Source of the DNA: Ceratodon purpureus
Taxonomy: Eukaryota > Streptophyta > Bryopsida > Pseudoditrichales > Ditrichaceae
DNA: 64,000 bases
Assembly: GCA_014871385.1 (NCBI GenBank)
Contig: CM026429.1
Span: 10,259,640-10,323,639, forward strand
Reading direction: 5' to 3'
The position numbers and the translations under genes were made by a program. Position 1 is the stretch's first letter. Each line of letters opens with the position of its first letter. The notes below the pieces were generated by a model. It saw only the letters and a program-made list of their open reading frames with translations. It was not told the origin of the DNA and did no database searches. Shown here one piece after another: positions 46,234 through 60,360 of this stretch.

Positions 46234-47688
46234 TTACGCCCATTGATCCCACCAGGGAAGCACTCCCTGTTCAGGCTGCACTGGTTGCAAGAAGTAATTG
46301 CAATTCGGGTCAGCTTGGAACCCACAGCCAAGCTCGAGCTTCACAGGAAACGCTGAATCGCCTGGCCCCACAAAGCTCTCGGGAGGGAATAATTGGAGGT
46401 GGCCATCTTCCTGGCGACTGCTCATGTGGTTGCTGTCTACAGTGCGGGGACTGTCGGAGTCTAGAAGCTCCGAACTGGATTCATTGCTTCCGGAGCTTGC
46501 TGCAGACTGCTCCTTCACGGTGTTAGCTGTCTCTGCTTTCTTCTCGCAAACTTCAATCGTGGGTGCAGACTTGGTCTTTCTTGAAGGTTCCGTTGGCTCT
46601 GAACTGCAATGCCCATCGCATTGTGAAGAGTCCATTGATTTTGGTGAGTGCTTGGGTCCCGGCTTGGGGCTTGTCTTGCCTGAGAGGCGTTGGACCTGTG
46701 AACACAGACAGGGAATGGGTTAATACTACGTGACAGGAAGGAGTGACAGGATTACAATGCTGTAACTGTGCCGACTTTGTAATAACATGGCCTGAGTATC
46801 GACTAGGCATCGCTCCAGTATCATTTAAGTATCACAAAGAATATTGTGGCGATGTGAACATCCCAGTGCAAGGAGCCCTGTGTTAAAAGAGGAGGTGATT
46901 AAGGGTTAAGATTTATGTCGGAGAACAGGGGAGAGGAGTCGATGGTGGGAATGGATGCGGGGAGAGGGTTACCTCGGCTTTGAGGGTGTCCTTCTCTCGA
47001 AGCGTAGATTCGAGATCAGCTTTGAGTTTGGTGTAGCTTGAGTTCAGCATTTCGTAGTCACGCTCGAGCTGTTTGATTTTCCACCGGGCGCGTCGGTTCT
47101 GGAACCACACCGCCACTTGGCGAGGCTGCAGATTGAGCTCCCTGGCCAGCTGCATTTTGCGCTCCGGCTCCAGCTTGTTCTCCACCTCGAAGCTGCGTTC
47201 CAGAGACCGCACCTGGTCAAATGAGAGGCGACGCTTCTTCTCCACCGGGTGCGACAAGTCGTTGTCTCCATACACATCATCGTCCATCTCCTCGAGAGGA
47301 CTACCATCGAATGTGGGATAGAAAGGGCGTTTCTGCCCGCATGCAATTGCGATGTCTTCCAGACCACCGTGACCCGTCCTTGGAACTGCAAACACAGCAA
47401 CAAAACCAAACTCTCCCGCTCTCAGAAACCAACCACCAAAAAACGTAACCAAAGCCAATCGACCCCATCACTATTCATCAAAATTGGGTAGAGAAATCAG
47501 CTGGAAATCTGAAGCTGGAAAAGCACTAGATCGAACCTACTTCAGACCCATTGCCACCCACCTTGGAAGCCCATCTGAGCATTGCAAGAGGCTAGCATCG
47601 CAACCAGCGAGTTGGAGCTTCCCATATCATTCCGCATCAGCTGCATTACGTTTTGTCCTCCGAAGCTACCCATGTTAGAACCCGCCAT
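46234..47688 (-). CDS. HD-Zip class I transcription factor
   Basis: Three exons, 47688-47562, 47385-46973 and 46695-46234, give 333 residues with GT-AG introns. It starts [18 protein letters not shown]. The homeodomain is at about 91-147 ([19 protein letters not shown]; helix 3 [18 protein letters not shown]). A leucine zipper follows without a gap, with Leu at 149, 156, 163, 177 and 184 and Thr at 170. Intron 2 falls inside the zipper at residue 180. The C-terminal half is Ser/Glu-rich and ends with an aromatic motif (LPWWDQWA), as in activation regions of class I proteins. By family it binds CAATNATTG-type sites as a dimer in the nucleus and acts in growth and stress responses. There is no START domain, which excludes classes III and IV. 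Both key WFQNRRA residues and the frame are intact. Confidence 0.93.
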
Positions 47689-47925
47689 CCCAGCTGCCAA
47701 CCAACTACAATTCTCGAACTAATACTACTCCAAAGATCACACCATAGCCAACCTTAGAATACTTGGAATAATATCGTCAAATGCTGATAAAAATGTAGTT
47801 CTCTTTAAATGATTATCTCTTCCGTCTCAGTTCTAAGCCAGTGTCTATCTCAGCACAGATTGAGAAGACACTCAACTCTGAGGCCCCACACAACAACTTA
47901 GAAGCCAGCAGCTGGGCAGATGGAG

Positions 47926-47933
47926 ATATATAG
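47926..47933 (-). promoter_or_regulatory. TATA box of the HD-Zip gene
   Basis: CTATATAT on the minus strand, about 240 bp upstream of the ATG. It would place transcription start near 47900 and give a 5'UTR of about 210 bases. Confidence 0.5.
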
Positions 47934-47939
47934 TGGGCT

Positions 47940-50900
47940 CTCATCAAGGGAAAGCTCTTCACCCTTTCCTTGCAGCTTGTTCACACCCGAATCAATTGAG
48001 GCTGGTGGAATTTTCTGGCAATTATTTCACTCAGGGTAAATGTGAAAGGAAAAGGCACATCGATGTCGAGGGAGGGGATCGATCCACCGAGGCCGGAGTC
48101 GGTTGCAAGTCAATGCATTATGCTCGCTGTGCAGCATGTTGCAGACACTAGTTGGGATCTGGGAACTACAAGCCTTGAGGTCAATGCCAGTCCACCCGGC
48201 CCGGCCATCCGGAGGGAGGGGCGACTGTGGTCGAATTAGACGGGTAGGTCCAACTCCAGTACTTCATCCAGCCTGTGCCAACGAACCTTACACGACAAAC
48301 TTGGGCCTGCAACTGCTGCATCGGACACTGAACAAGACAAGCACATCACAGTGCTCAGTCACAACATTCCTGGAGGCTGGACGGGATTGTCGAACAAGCG
48401 TGTACTCTCCTCTCTTCATAATTCTTAAGTTATGCATGCTCCGTTCCCGAGCAAACCCATGGTCACTGTACTATTCGCTAAGTTCGTAGTTCTCCTTTAC
48501 TCAGATCTTTTTGCAAAATCTCAGAGGAGCGTTGAACCTCAACCGACTGTCTGGTGAAACCATCGCAGTTGTAGCTCTATTTCCATTTCATACTATTTCT
48601 TAGAATAATTTAGATTTGCTAACTGACATTATATGTTATTTAGGGTAACTGAAAAGAAAATTCCATCTCCAAATCTGCCAAATCAGGTTTTTTTAAGACA
48701 CTTATGTGCGGCGTTATATCTGCTAATGCCTCATTCCAAATTTACAATACACTGTTTCTCCAGATCAGTAGATCAGAGATTGTTTCATGGTGATTATCTC
48801 TGTGGTAGGAGACACTGAGATCGGTTGCGTTGGGCAGTCCAACGTAAATTTAAATAAAAATACTTTAGTCCAAGACAATTGAGTACCCCAAGTGCTCTCG
48901 GAAAGAGTTATACTGTGAGTTGACAGATTCGTAGATACAGTAAACATGGAAGCTCCTTCACTGATCCTTCTTTGTGGCGGAGTTAATCAAAAACCCCCTG
49001 TTAAGGCTTTAAAATATTCTTCCAACTTGTTACTGATTGCAACTCATTGTTCTGATTTACTATTGCTCAATCTCCTCGAATTTGATTGAAATGTTCTACC
49101 ATATATTGAACACGAGGCGCAGTGGGAATTGGGATGTTGAAGTGGTTTACCTTTTCTCTTCATATACAGTGTTTGCTTGATGAATCTACCGATACCTCGC
49201 AAGAGTCTTGCTGTCTTTACTTTTAACTGCAAGTGAATCAAACCAGGTCAGATTCACGTTTTTGGCCACAAGCAGCTTTTAGCACTTGGGCATGTGGAAG
49301 CTTGGGATATTACCGAATCCAGGTCCTGCATTTCAATGCTTACACGATTGATCTTGCATTGTCAAATCCAGGATCATGGTAATTTGCAACTTAAAATCAG
49401 GCATTAGCCTGGTGCCCGAATCAAACAACACTCTCTACAAGTCTAGAGTGCAGAAGGGGATGTCACTATGTACGTACCACTGTACTTATTAGCCCAAATT
49501 TAGCTTCATTAAACTTATCCCTCATGATCACTAATCAAATAATTCATTCGGGATCACACCACCAAAAAGCCTCAAGTGTCAAGGGATATCTCGACAGCAA
49601 CATCGAAGAAACTGTTGCAAGAGTCTGACCCAGAAATCCCGCATTGCGCCTATTTGTGGCTCGAGCTTCCAAGTTCCACACTGTATGGCCAGCTAAAGGT
49701 TAGACACATAAATGTAATCGAGGTTTAGGACAAATTAATTGCGAAGAAACAAATCCCAATTTCGCTGAGATCGGATCATTGGACATTAATGCTCAAGGGC
49801 TTCCACCTTTCCCTCCTTTTTACACACAAACACACAAATTCTATATCCTCTCTGTTCAACACAGAATATGGGTAATTGTTGGATTAAATTAGCGTGAGGT
49901 GGTGCACAGTAAGCCTCGTAGACATGGTTATGAATTAAATTAGTGTTTTCGAGGGAAGGCTCGAGAACACCAACTACCATAGTGTAGAATGATTCTACAG
50001 AATTGTTGACTTGTTGAATCTGCAGTGGCCGGTGACTGTTGTATTCCAGCAGAGAGCAACGCTACACATTCTCCAAGCTTGACTAATTAATCATGCTTGG
50101 TATCGTTTAAAACAGCATTATCGCTCGCTTGCAAAACTCCAGTAATGCACTAGTTTTTTAGTGCGTCGAAACAAACATCGATGGAAAACCTTTGAGTGAG
50201 GCCTGGAATATGTCAGGATACGGCAGCTACGTGGAGATAGAAAGGCACGGAATCAGTGAAGTGAAACTGTCGCATAAAAGCCTGGTTTCCACTCATCATC
50301 ACCTCCCCCACCTTGCCAGCCTTGGAACCGCTTTACCGTGCGCATGCAACAGCCGGTCGAATGCACTAGCCAACTCTGAATTATTAACGCTGCCCCCCCT
50401 TCTCCGAAAGTGGAATCACCCGACGAACAACAGGACATATGGTCCCCATAAGTTATGGCGAGCATCAACAAAGACAAAGGACATGCATGATCCAACCGGT
50501 CTTCCTGCTGCTGAACAGACCTGCCACCATCCTGTCCTTCCCAAGTTCCTGCGCACTTCCCATCATACCGCGCTCTAGCGCACTGCCGTCATGCTACCCT
50601 ATAGCGTTGGTCACACTATATCGCAGACTTGCAGTTGCCATGGATGCATCGAGTTGCATTTTGCTCACACACAACAACATGATCTTCATTTCTCATATTC
50701 CAAAAAACCCCTCCATTTAACACTCAAAACTTCTGTCGTTATTGACACAAAAATGATTAAAATTCAGCAACCTCTGCCCATTTCACATATATAAAATCCA
50801 TTTCCGTAACATAAAATATACATCACTTCTAAAGCAATGCTTTTCCACACGCAAATCATGCATTATAATACTGAAACTCAAGTCAAAACTGTATCGAATT

Positions 50901-53900
50901 TTGACTATTCACCAATAGCTCTTTCCCTTGTTTCTCTAGCAAGTTCCCCGATCTCAGTTGCAAGCAACAACTTGAAGCCAAACAGGACTCATTCCGGCAT
51001 TGCTAGAGTCCTAAATTTGTTCCTCAGAGGTACATCTTTTGTTCCTCCTCCCACCGGCTGCTGTCAGTAAAACCGACAGTAATGGTTGCATGGCCCTCTG
51101 AAGCAGTCGGACAGCCCCAGTGCTTTGGAACCATTGCGGACCCTCACATTACAGTACCCAGTCCTGGCTTTTTGTAGTAATCCAAGGATCCCTTCGGCAT
51201 TGCACTCGTGCTAACATTCACTTGCCAATTTTTATGTTAACAATACTGGAGGATTTATGCTAATTCTTTGGTGGTAACCACTGTGAGGGTCATTTAAAAT
51301 TCATTGTGAAGGTTTATAAAATTCATGTATGGTGGAAACGCAATAGGTAGTCGCCCTGCCGCTGCCCTACGGAGTACCTTTGTATGTTTTGAGAGCTGTG
51401 AAGGTTGTTGATATCGCTAACTTGGTAGTGCACAAAATACATGTGCCCTACCGATGCCTGCAAATGTTGATCTTTATACATTGTATTGTTAAGATATTGG
51501 GGAGTTCTAGATTATTTTTACCGATTATGTATCATTGTTGTGTTCATGTTTATCGTATAAAATTTCCATTGTTATGTTGTAGTAAGTGTTGAGTAGAGAT
51601 AGATTGTATAAAATCTGCCATATAGTCTTGGTATTGGTTTCGTACCTTGATTGACGTTAACAAGGTGTCCATCATATACAAGGTGTCCAATTACAAATCA
51701 CCAATAAAATATAACTTTAACTCAAATTCAGGCAGTGTTATGATTTTTTGAAAAGTTCCCATTATGTTTGATTCGTAAAAAACCAACTTATGGTGAATCG
51801 GTGATGTATTCCTTGATTGTCCATGCAACCAAGTTTCAGATAATGAATGAAAAATATGAGTAAAGTTTCATTCCACAATCCACTTCTTGCAATCTACAAA
51901 CTAATTGATAAAATAGCCATACATGTACAAATGAATTTTGTAGACTCTATTACTGGCAATTCACTCAGATATTATTGACAAAAACATAAACATGTTTCTC
52001 TCACTTCTCTTGCCCTACTCACGCCATAGGAGTGTTTTGCTATGTTCCCAATTGCCAATTTTGTGGACTTCAATGGGGCCTTTTCGGTCCTGTAAATTTT
52101 AAAACATCACAAACCTTCACTATCCCTTGGCATACTCAAAACCTTGCCCTGCCAACATATATCTACACGTGGAAATGGATTCAAGGTCAAAGAACTGCAG
52201 TAAAGCAGTACTAATAGTTTTGAAATTGTGAGAATTTTGCATGTCTCTAGTAACTTGTCAATGTTGGGTGTTTGCATTGCTGTTTCTTTTTATTTAATTT
52301 TATTAATTTTTGGTGCAAATGAAAATATCTCTTTCTGGAAGAGAGCACAACATTGTACCTGGACCAGGTCTGTGTTGCTGTTTCAATTTGCTCTCGAGGA
52401 TTAGCTGTCAGCAATTTTGTAAGAAGTGTTTACTAGCAATCAGTACTACTTATCCCTTCTAAACTGCTTTCTAAAAGTCCATATTGATGCTGTGCATGCT
52501 GACCCTAAAAACAAGACAGAATTTGTGCTTTGAACAATTCTTTCTCAATGATTCTACAAATCACTATGTTTGTGATCTGATCAGATGCATTTCTAGCTGC
52601 TTAAAAGTGATGGAATGCTAGATACTTAGCACATTACATAGAAACATTAACCAACATTATGCAATTTGAGCTGGCAAATAGTTTTGCAATCATATGATAT
52701 GCACAATGAACTCGACCTCAAGACCCATTTTATAATTTCAACTAAATGGGTTTATGTATGTAACAATATATGTACAAATGCTGACACTGAAATTCAATTT
52801 CTGAGAGCTCAACATGTTCTGCTTCAGCTGGAAAGTATTCTAATCAGACATCCGCTTGAGATCAGCTGCATCCCTGCTCAACATTTTATCAAATCGCTCA
52901 CTCTCAAATCCCATCATGATACTCGTACCTATTGCGTGCTAAAGCGGACTCATCAGAAGCACATGTTTAAGACTTTGGAAAACATATGATGTGTAGGCCC
53001 GGCTAGTTTATGCAATACTGTATGCCGCGAGAGAACATTACAGTAGGAGTTGACCATAACCACCTCAAGCATGGCCTGAGGTTATGGATTTCAAAAGTCA
53101 ACTTGGTATTTGAACCCGAAAGACCAATTCAAGATTCACTAGAGATTGGTAATCAGTGTAAATGTACAGCATCCAAAAGAACCAAAAAAATTAGATGTAA
53201 TATCTTCTAGCAAGCCCATTAGGTGAGTGATTGAAGCACTTTATGACAAGCAAGTATGTCACTTACACAGTATTATTCTACCAGAGATCCTACCAAATAC
53301 CAAATACATGGTTCCCCTTTACTTGTACGGGAATTTCCTACTCTGAGGTTCCCTTGACTAACATTTTGGAAATCATGAGAATACAAGGGCCTTCCAATTA
53401 GAATCCCCGCAAAGTGAAATCATGGAAGATTCTTATATCTATTAGAAAACCATTTTGTATAAATTTAGTTTGGACTTGTTTACCTGTGCAAGTGATTACA
53501 GAAAGCATGCACGGCTGAGCACCAGTGCATGTGCAAAGCAATACTTGGTCCTCTTCGGGCTGTTCTAGGCACCTAGAAGAAGGGCTCTGGTGGATGAGTA
53601 ATTTGAGCTCAAGCCATGGTTACAACTTATTTGATGTTGGACAAGATAGAAAATTTATCAGAAGAATGTCTTTGGATTAGTCTGATAAAGTCAATTCTAT
53701 TAGATAACTTAATGAAGTTGTAGTTGTCTAAAACCCCATTGATTGTGGCTCGGAGGCCAGACTCGGAAGGGGGTGGGAAAGGTTGAGCAAATCCTTGCCC
53801 GTATTATTATGTTTGAATGGAGTCTTACTTGATCTCAAGTGGGCACCAATAGGTAATTTGGAGAAGCTTACCTTAAATTAGCCAAAAAAAGAAACCAAAA
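47940..53900. other. intergenic DNA upstream of the HD-Zip gene
   Basis: Moderate base composition with scattered short frames on both strands, none with a motif or splice-supported structure. The first 1-2 kb is probably HD-Zip regulatory DNA. Confidence 0.45.
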
Positions 53901-56900
53901 ACGACCATGGAACCTCAAAATGGAGATGGCCACAAAAAGGAACCATCCAAGTTTGGCATCCGAGTCCCACTCATTGGAGAGAAATAAAACTAGTTAGAAC
54001 ATGGAAGGAAAGAATAAAGGAAAAAAAGTCAAAAACTAAAATATTGATCCAAGGGTCTTAGCATAGTATTGAATAAAAGATAAGATGACATGGCATGAAT
54101 TCATTTAATTTAATTGGTACATTTTGATCATACATTTTTCTTGGACGGAATCTTTTTCCAAATTGGTCTTAAATTTTTATTTTAATTAGTGATTATGAAC
54201 CCAAATGATCTATTTAATTATTTTAATTCTAATAACATTCAAAAAATATTGAAGCTTTCAATGATAAGTTGATAGAAGCCTATATGATGAATTAACAAAG
54301 AAGAGAGCATTTAAAAATAAATAAATAAATAACACTTGATCTAAAAGTTAGGATGTATATATATTTTATCATATATAATGATTTGATGGTTCTAAATGTA
54401 ATATTTTGAAAGATCAAAAAGCATTTAGTATTAAAGGTTTTGCTAATATCAATTTGACTATTTTTACATAGCTTTCTACATGAAATCTTACATAGGTTGA
54501 GTATATTGAGAAAAAATATTTTTTTGATTCTCTTATAATATTTCCCTCAATTCGTAAATGACTACATCAATCAACTCCTTGAGAAATTGTTGAATGAAGA
54601 CTTTGCATGCCTAAGTGAAGTTAGTGCTTGCTAAATGAAGTTTGCAATATGTAAGTGGGACCGTATAAAATAGAAGAAAATTTCTCAAACAACTTTAGTA
54701 TGTTAGTTTTTTGAATTTGAAAAAGAAATTTTCATGGTTCATAACCTCTCTTTACTTCATCTTAAGAAAGATGATAAAGAAAATGATATATAAAATTTAT
54801 AGAATAGAATGGTCAAATCTATACCATTTGATGAGATGTTTTTAAGAAATAGAAAAACTTGGTTTCACAGTAAATTTAGCAAAAAATTTAACCATATTTA
54901 TTGAATTTATGAACTACATTTATAGTGTGGTTAATTATTTTAGTTTAAACATATTTCACTACATGTGATAGTTTTTTAAATACTTCAAGTTTTTCATTGA
55001 GGATGGAATGCATAGAAAGCCCAATGAAGCTGAATTGAACTTAGTCAATTCAGATTTTCAATTCTAAGTTCAAAATTTTTGACAAAATTGCAGAGTATAC
55101 ATGAAGGTGAGCATAATCAATTCAGCTCAAAAATTTGAACTTTAGTAACTTTGAATGATTTTCAATTGTAGGCTTCAGGAGAATTATTTTTTTAAATGAA
55201 TGGATGAATGAAGAATTAAAATCTATCAATACACCTGTAAACCTTCATATCTTAAAATCATTCAATTTCATTTATTAATTATTATATTATTCTATGCCAT
55301 TTGATTTGGTAATTTATGTTTAATTGAATAAAATTTTCTGAATAAATTGAAGTAATTCCAAAGAAATTATAATATTTTAACACGAAGTGGTTTATTATAA
55401 TATAAATTGAAATGTTGGAGATAATTGAATTATATTTTTAAAGATTTGATAATTTTGAGTCTTGACTAAAAATTTGACTAAAAATATATATTTCTAAGCT
55501 ATAAATGTATATTAGAAGTACTTCATAATCCTTGTTGAATTATGATGGGTGGCTTCATGACTAAAATGAAGTTTATTGCAAAATATTAAAATATGACAAA
55601 AGTATAAGCACATTAGTCAAAAAAAGTTGGATGTTTAAGAACTCAAAAGAACATATTTGATTATATTAATATATATATATTTTTTATTTGAAGTTATAAA
55701 TTCATCATAATTATGATTTTTTATTTTTAATAAATGAGATATTTGGAATTTGTAATTTGTAATTTGTTTTAGTTAGATTTATAAATTTAGAAAATAGAAA
55801 TTGAGACTCACTTAAACATTCAAAAGTTTCATTTTGCTTGATGACAGTCTTTGTCGATTATCAAACGAGTTAAAAGGAAAATCATTCCATCATACATTGA
55901 TATGCAGGTGTTGGCATTAAATTTTACTGGTTTTTGGGCAGAAATATACAATGAGTTTTAACATCAGTGGAATAGACACCATGAATGACCATATTGAACA
56001 ACCAAAACATTTTACTGTCGTGATGCATAATCAAAATCACAATCTCATTGATTAATATGTGCACTTTTAAAATTGAATTTCTCGTTAGGTAATTTTCTTG
56101 TTGAAAATCAAGATGGATTAAATAGCATGCTATTTATACTACATAGCAATGATCTTTGTTGTATTGGCATTTGCCTGTATTTAGCATTGAGATTAAAATT
56201 AAAAGGCTTTAGCTAAAATTGTGTTAGCACAACTTATCTTTAAGCAGAAGTGGAGGTTAAGGTGGCAAGTTGAACCACACTATTTTCCTCTGTGTAAAGA
56301 TCTAAAAAGGAGTATTTCTATATTTTTGAATCTAAAATGATATCATACATCAAATGCAAGTTAGCTAAAAAATAATTCTAAAGAAATAAAAAATTTAAGG
56401 ATGGAAAAACAAAAACATGAGAATTTTTTAATGTGATATTTGTCTATTTTAAATCCATCCAAGGCTCTTTTCAGTATTTTTTTGAAAAAACAAAAACTAG
56501 AAAATTAAATTTTTGGGAGGCAAACCTTATGTATCCAAAGAAGATAAATATTTATTCTAGGGTGAATGGTCATGCTATCAACAAATGGTAATATGAATTA
56601 ATTAGTGATAGGTTAGGTAAACCTCACTACAAAATGAGAGGAGTATTGTTGAATAAAATAGTGTAATTTTCAAATCGTGTGTGGGGGCCGCCGTGGAGAA
56701 ATCCTCTCCCTTAGGAACCACCAAGTATTTTTCTCCATGTTACAACAAAGTCTCTATGTGCTCCCTCAGATTGAAATAAATCTCAACCAAGAAGCACCTC
56801 AAATATCAATCGAACTGCCTCTGCCTGCCGCCCCACCCCACATATTTGCAAAGGGACAGTGATAGTATAACATGTGATTAATCAATCATCAGAGCCTTTC

Positions 56901-59417
56901 TGAGTAAGAAACAAGTTTCCGGATGCAATATTCGTGAATCTTGCCATGCAGGCAGGCACTGAATATCTGGAGTCTTAACTGGTCAAAATCATGAATCATG
57001 GAATGCATTAGGTTCGTATGATTTATTATTTCAATAATTACAGATCATAGTAACCATTGACCCTCAGAAGACCATGATATATTCCACCAGTATCATTGAC
57101 CTCAGGTCAACACCGCAACTTGCACAAACATATGAAGTAGGAGTACCATATAAGACATCAAACCTATGACCATGAGACATCAAGCCTATGACCACGAGAC
57201 ATCAAACCTATGAACATGTTTTTGAACTTACATTCACATTCAATTGTTTTGGTTATAATTAGAGAATCTGAATGTTGGGTTTTGGCTTGATGAAAGTATC
57301 TGTCCATTTTATGTCTTTGGTATTTTCACAATTATCAATAAAATTTTGAAGTTCTGACATTGTAAAGATATTTTAAGAAAATTCATATCAAGTATAAAAA
57401 CATGGGAAATGAGAAATGATATATCCATTTAAGTTTCATCCATTTCTTCTTTTGGATGTCTTTGACTATCTTTTTGAGTCTATTTAAAGTCACACATATT
57501 AATTTTGGATGATAAATTTATACATGGGTCACCACTCCAAAAAGTAATAAAAATGAATTGTTGTGTAATATATTTTGGACTAAAAATCAAACTGAGCATT
57601 AAGTTAGTTAAACAATCCATTTTTGTTGTGTAGTACACATTAGTATATGTGAGAATATGATAGTATATACTATCTAAAATCAATTTAAACAACCATAATG
57701 GTCTTAAATGATTAAAATTTATGAGTTGTTTTAATGATTTATCCATTTATACAATCCGAAATGAGTTGCAAGGAACTTTAGGTATTAAAGAGTTTGATAA
57801 TTCTTTTCCGGAAAACAAAAAGACCATGTGGCCTGATGCTTAACAATAGAAATTACAACCTGAACAAAGCAAGAAATGGATAAAGACTAAACTAGACTAA
57901 AGAGTAAATAATATATCCTTTTTCCAAATGTCTATGTCTCTAAAGTATTTTGTCACTTTGCCAATTACCAAGATATCCTTAGCCATCAAAGTATTGTCAA
58001 AGGTTTAAATAAGTATTTTCCAATTTTTAGAAGATTCGGCAATGAGAATCTAAATTCTTCTTCAAATATCTCTATCATAGTCAAGCATAACTTGCTAAAT
58101 GTTCAAAATAATATGAGCATCATACAACATTGCATTTGCAAAATCATTGTTATTTCACTAAAGCCAAAAGATCCAGTTGCAATAACCTTAAATCAAAATT
58201 TAAATGGAGCAGAATTGCTTGAAGTGAGATAGGAATTTATTTGTGAAAATCACTTGAGCCATATTCTAAGCTTGTTAGGGATCAAAATGGAATCTTTTCT
58301 TGCTTAGTTTTTTCTTCAAAGAAGTCGTCCAATTCCAAATATGATTGGCTCACAAAAAATGCTAAAACTTATGTATAATAGAGTCTTCTTCCTAAGATCA
58401 AAGACGCAATAATCTAAGTAGAATACAACACGAATTTTTGCCCCCATGAATTCAGTGCAATTCTTTGGTGCACATGAGCCAAATGATGGTCGTTTCTCTT
58501 TTTGCAAGGGTCTTATCTTAAAAAGCTCTCAAGTCAAAGCAAAAGTTTGTAGAGAATGCCTCCCTATTTTATTGTTGCTTGAACCGTGTATAATATTGTT
58601 TTAAAAATTCTCTGCCTTTCTAAATAGAGTAAGATATAAATAGATATCCACCATAAGTGAATTGTTGTAGGTCAAATACCACGTTCACCAAGGCGCTCCA
58701 AAATAATAAGATAATGCAATTCGTAATCTTTTTACCTTTAAAACAAAGAATCATCATCACTTGTTAGGTGTAACTACCGAGGGCATGCGTGTTATTAGAA
58801 GGCTCAAAATTTGAATTTTTTTTATCAAAACATTATTTACTATATCACATTCTTAAAAAAATAAATTGTAATATGCTTTTAAATACAATAAATAGACATT
58901 ATATGAATAAATTATGAAATTTAAAGTGACATTTTATACATAATTCTCACCTTCAAGACTCCATGTTATACATCACTAGAAATTCAATAGTATCTACGCA
59001 ACGTACTCACTTTCTCAAAACTACTATAATTTTAATAGAAATTTATATTTAGGCATAGAATAATGATGCATTGAACTATCATACCATATGTTGTTTAAAC
59101 AAACTTATACATATTTGAATTAAATCAAAAAATATCATGTTAAATATTTCCTTTTAACTTACAAAGAATTCATGATATAACAAAAAAAACTCTAAAAATC
59201 ATAATAAAACTGATGTTATAGAAGTTTTTTTAACTCCTAAAAACCATCTTATATACATTTTGTTTGTTGAGGATTGAAAAGATACATTCAAAAAATTTAA
59301 ATTTTAAAAAAATCATCATAAAAAAAATTAAATTGATTGGAAATGTAATTGTTTTTGGAAATATACAATAATTAGGTTCCATTTAGAATTTCATTTAAAA
59401 TGATAAAGACAAACAAA
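53901..59417. other. AT-rich non-coding DNA
   Basis: Strongly AT-rich with no supported gene, tRNA or element ends. It contains a short tandem repeat listed separately. Confidence 0.5.
57153..57220. repeat. tandem repeat, 23-24-bp unit, three copies
   Basis: The unit AGACATCAAACCTATGACCA plus TG recurs three times with small changes. Confidence 0.75.
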
Positions 59418-59741
59418 TCATAGACTGCACCGAGAGCTTGACGCACTGCCATCCCCCGCAGCAACGCCGCTACTTTGCCCACCTAGAGCCTTCGCACTAG
59501 CCCACCTAGTGGTGCTCCCATTCGGCAACCCATTATTCCAGATACCCGAAATCTCCACTTTCACATTCTCAGCCTCACCTTGCCCATTTGCCTCTTCCTC
59601 GTTCACATCCGTTGCCACCGAGATATCTTCAGGGAGCTTGTCCTCGGGATCCACGACGTCTTCGGATTCTGTTGTTGCTTCCTCATGTGCACGTATGTCT
59701 GCTACGTCAGGATCATTCATATCACCCCCAAACACAAACAT
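59418..59741 (-). CDS. possible acidic protein or exon, 107 residues
   Basis: Reads MFVFGGDMNDPDVADIRAHE and is rich in Glu, Asp, Ala and Ser, ending in GDGSASSSRCSL. It is an isolated GC-rich block in AT-rich DNA, suggesting conserved or recently coding sequence. The acidic, disordered composition recalls the TNL tail but I see no alignable repeat. It may be one exon of a larger gene or a relic. Confidence 0.3.
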   Translation of the reverse strand: MFVFGGDMNDPDVADIRAHEEATTESEDVVDPEDKLPEDISVATDVNEEEANGQGEAENVKVEISGIWNNGLPNGSTTRWASAKALGGQSSGVAAGDGSASSSRCSL

Positions 59742-60111
59742 AAACTGAGCTTCTCACATAAAACACACCCTTCCCCACCGTTCCAAGTGCTTATTCAAAT
59801 CAAGATGCTGACAACGTGTCGTCCAACAAAAAGAAGAAACTCTCTCTACTTAGAAGCTTATTACACAATGAGACTTTACACTTAAAATGCTTCTCGCATC
59901 AAAATGCATGGAGCTGAAGAGACACACACTGAAATCTAGACAAAATATTCAAACCTTTTTCAAACCTTTTTCAATTTAAAATTTTGAATAAAGATAAAAT
60001 AATATCTATATAATAAGGAAGAAGGATGTTTTTTGTGTGTCTGTCTGCGCATGACATTTTACACATGGATTAAGTGGTTATCCTGCTTGGAGCGTTCTTG
60101 GCATTTTTCGC

Positions 60112-60360
60112 GTGTTCTTCAAATTGTTGCGCAATCAAGTAAGCTTGGTAATCTTTCTGGCTATTGATAATCTTGTGGACAACCTAGAGGCGAGAAAGCA
60201 AGCGAAGACTCTTCTTGAAAATTGGTGGGCAAAAAGAAGTGTTGTGGTAATAGCAACACGTGCTCTGGAAGAGCTCACTTGTCTTAGTCCATACATTCGT
60301 AGTGAGGATTGCACATAAATGCTCGAGTTGAAAGAAGACAAGGTGAGGACGTTGTTTTTA
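60112..60360 (+). pseudogene. NB-ARC fragment of a TNL-type gene
   Basis: The frame reads VIFLAIDNLVDNLEARKQAK then WWAKRSVVVIATRALEELTC. This matches the kinase-2 to RNBS-B region of the 1.3-5.4 kb TNL ([37 protein letters not shown]). A stop at 60316-60318 precedes MLELKEDKVRTLF, equal to [13 protein letters not shown]. No P-loop or TIR lies upstream in frame, so it is a short relic. Confidence 0.7.
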
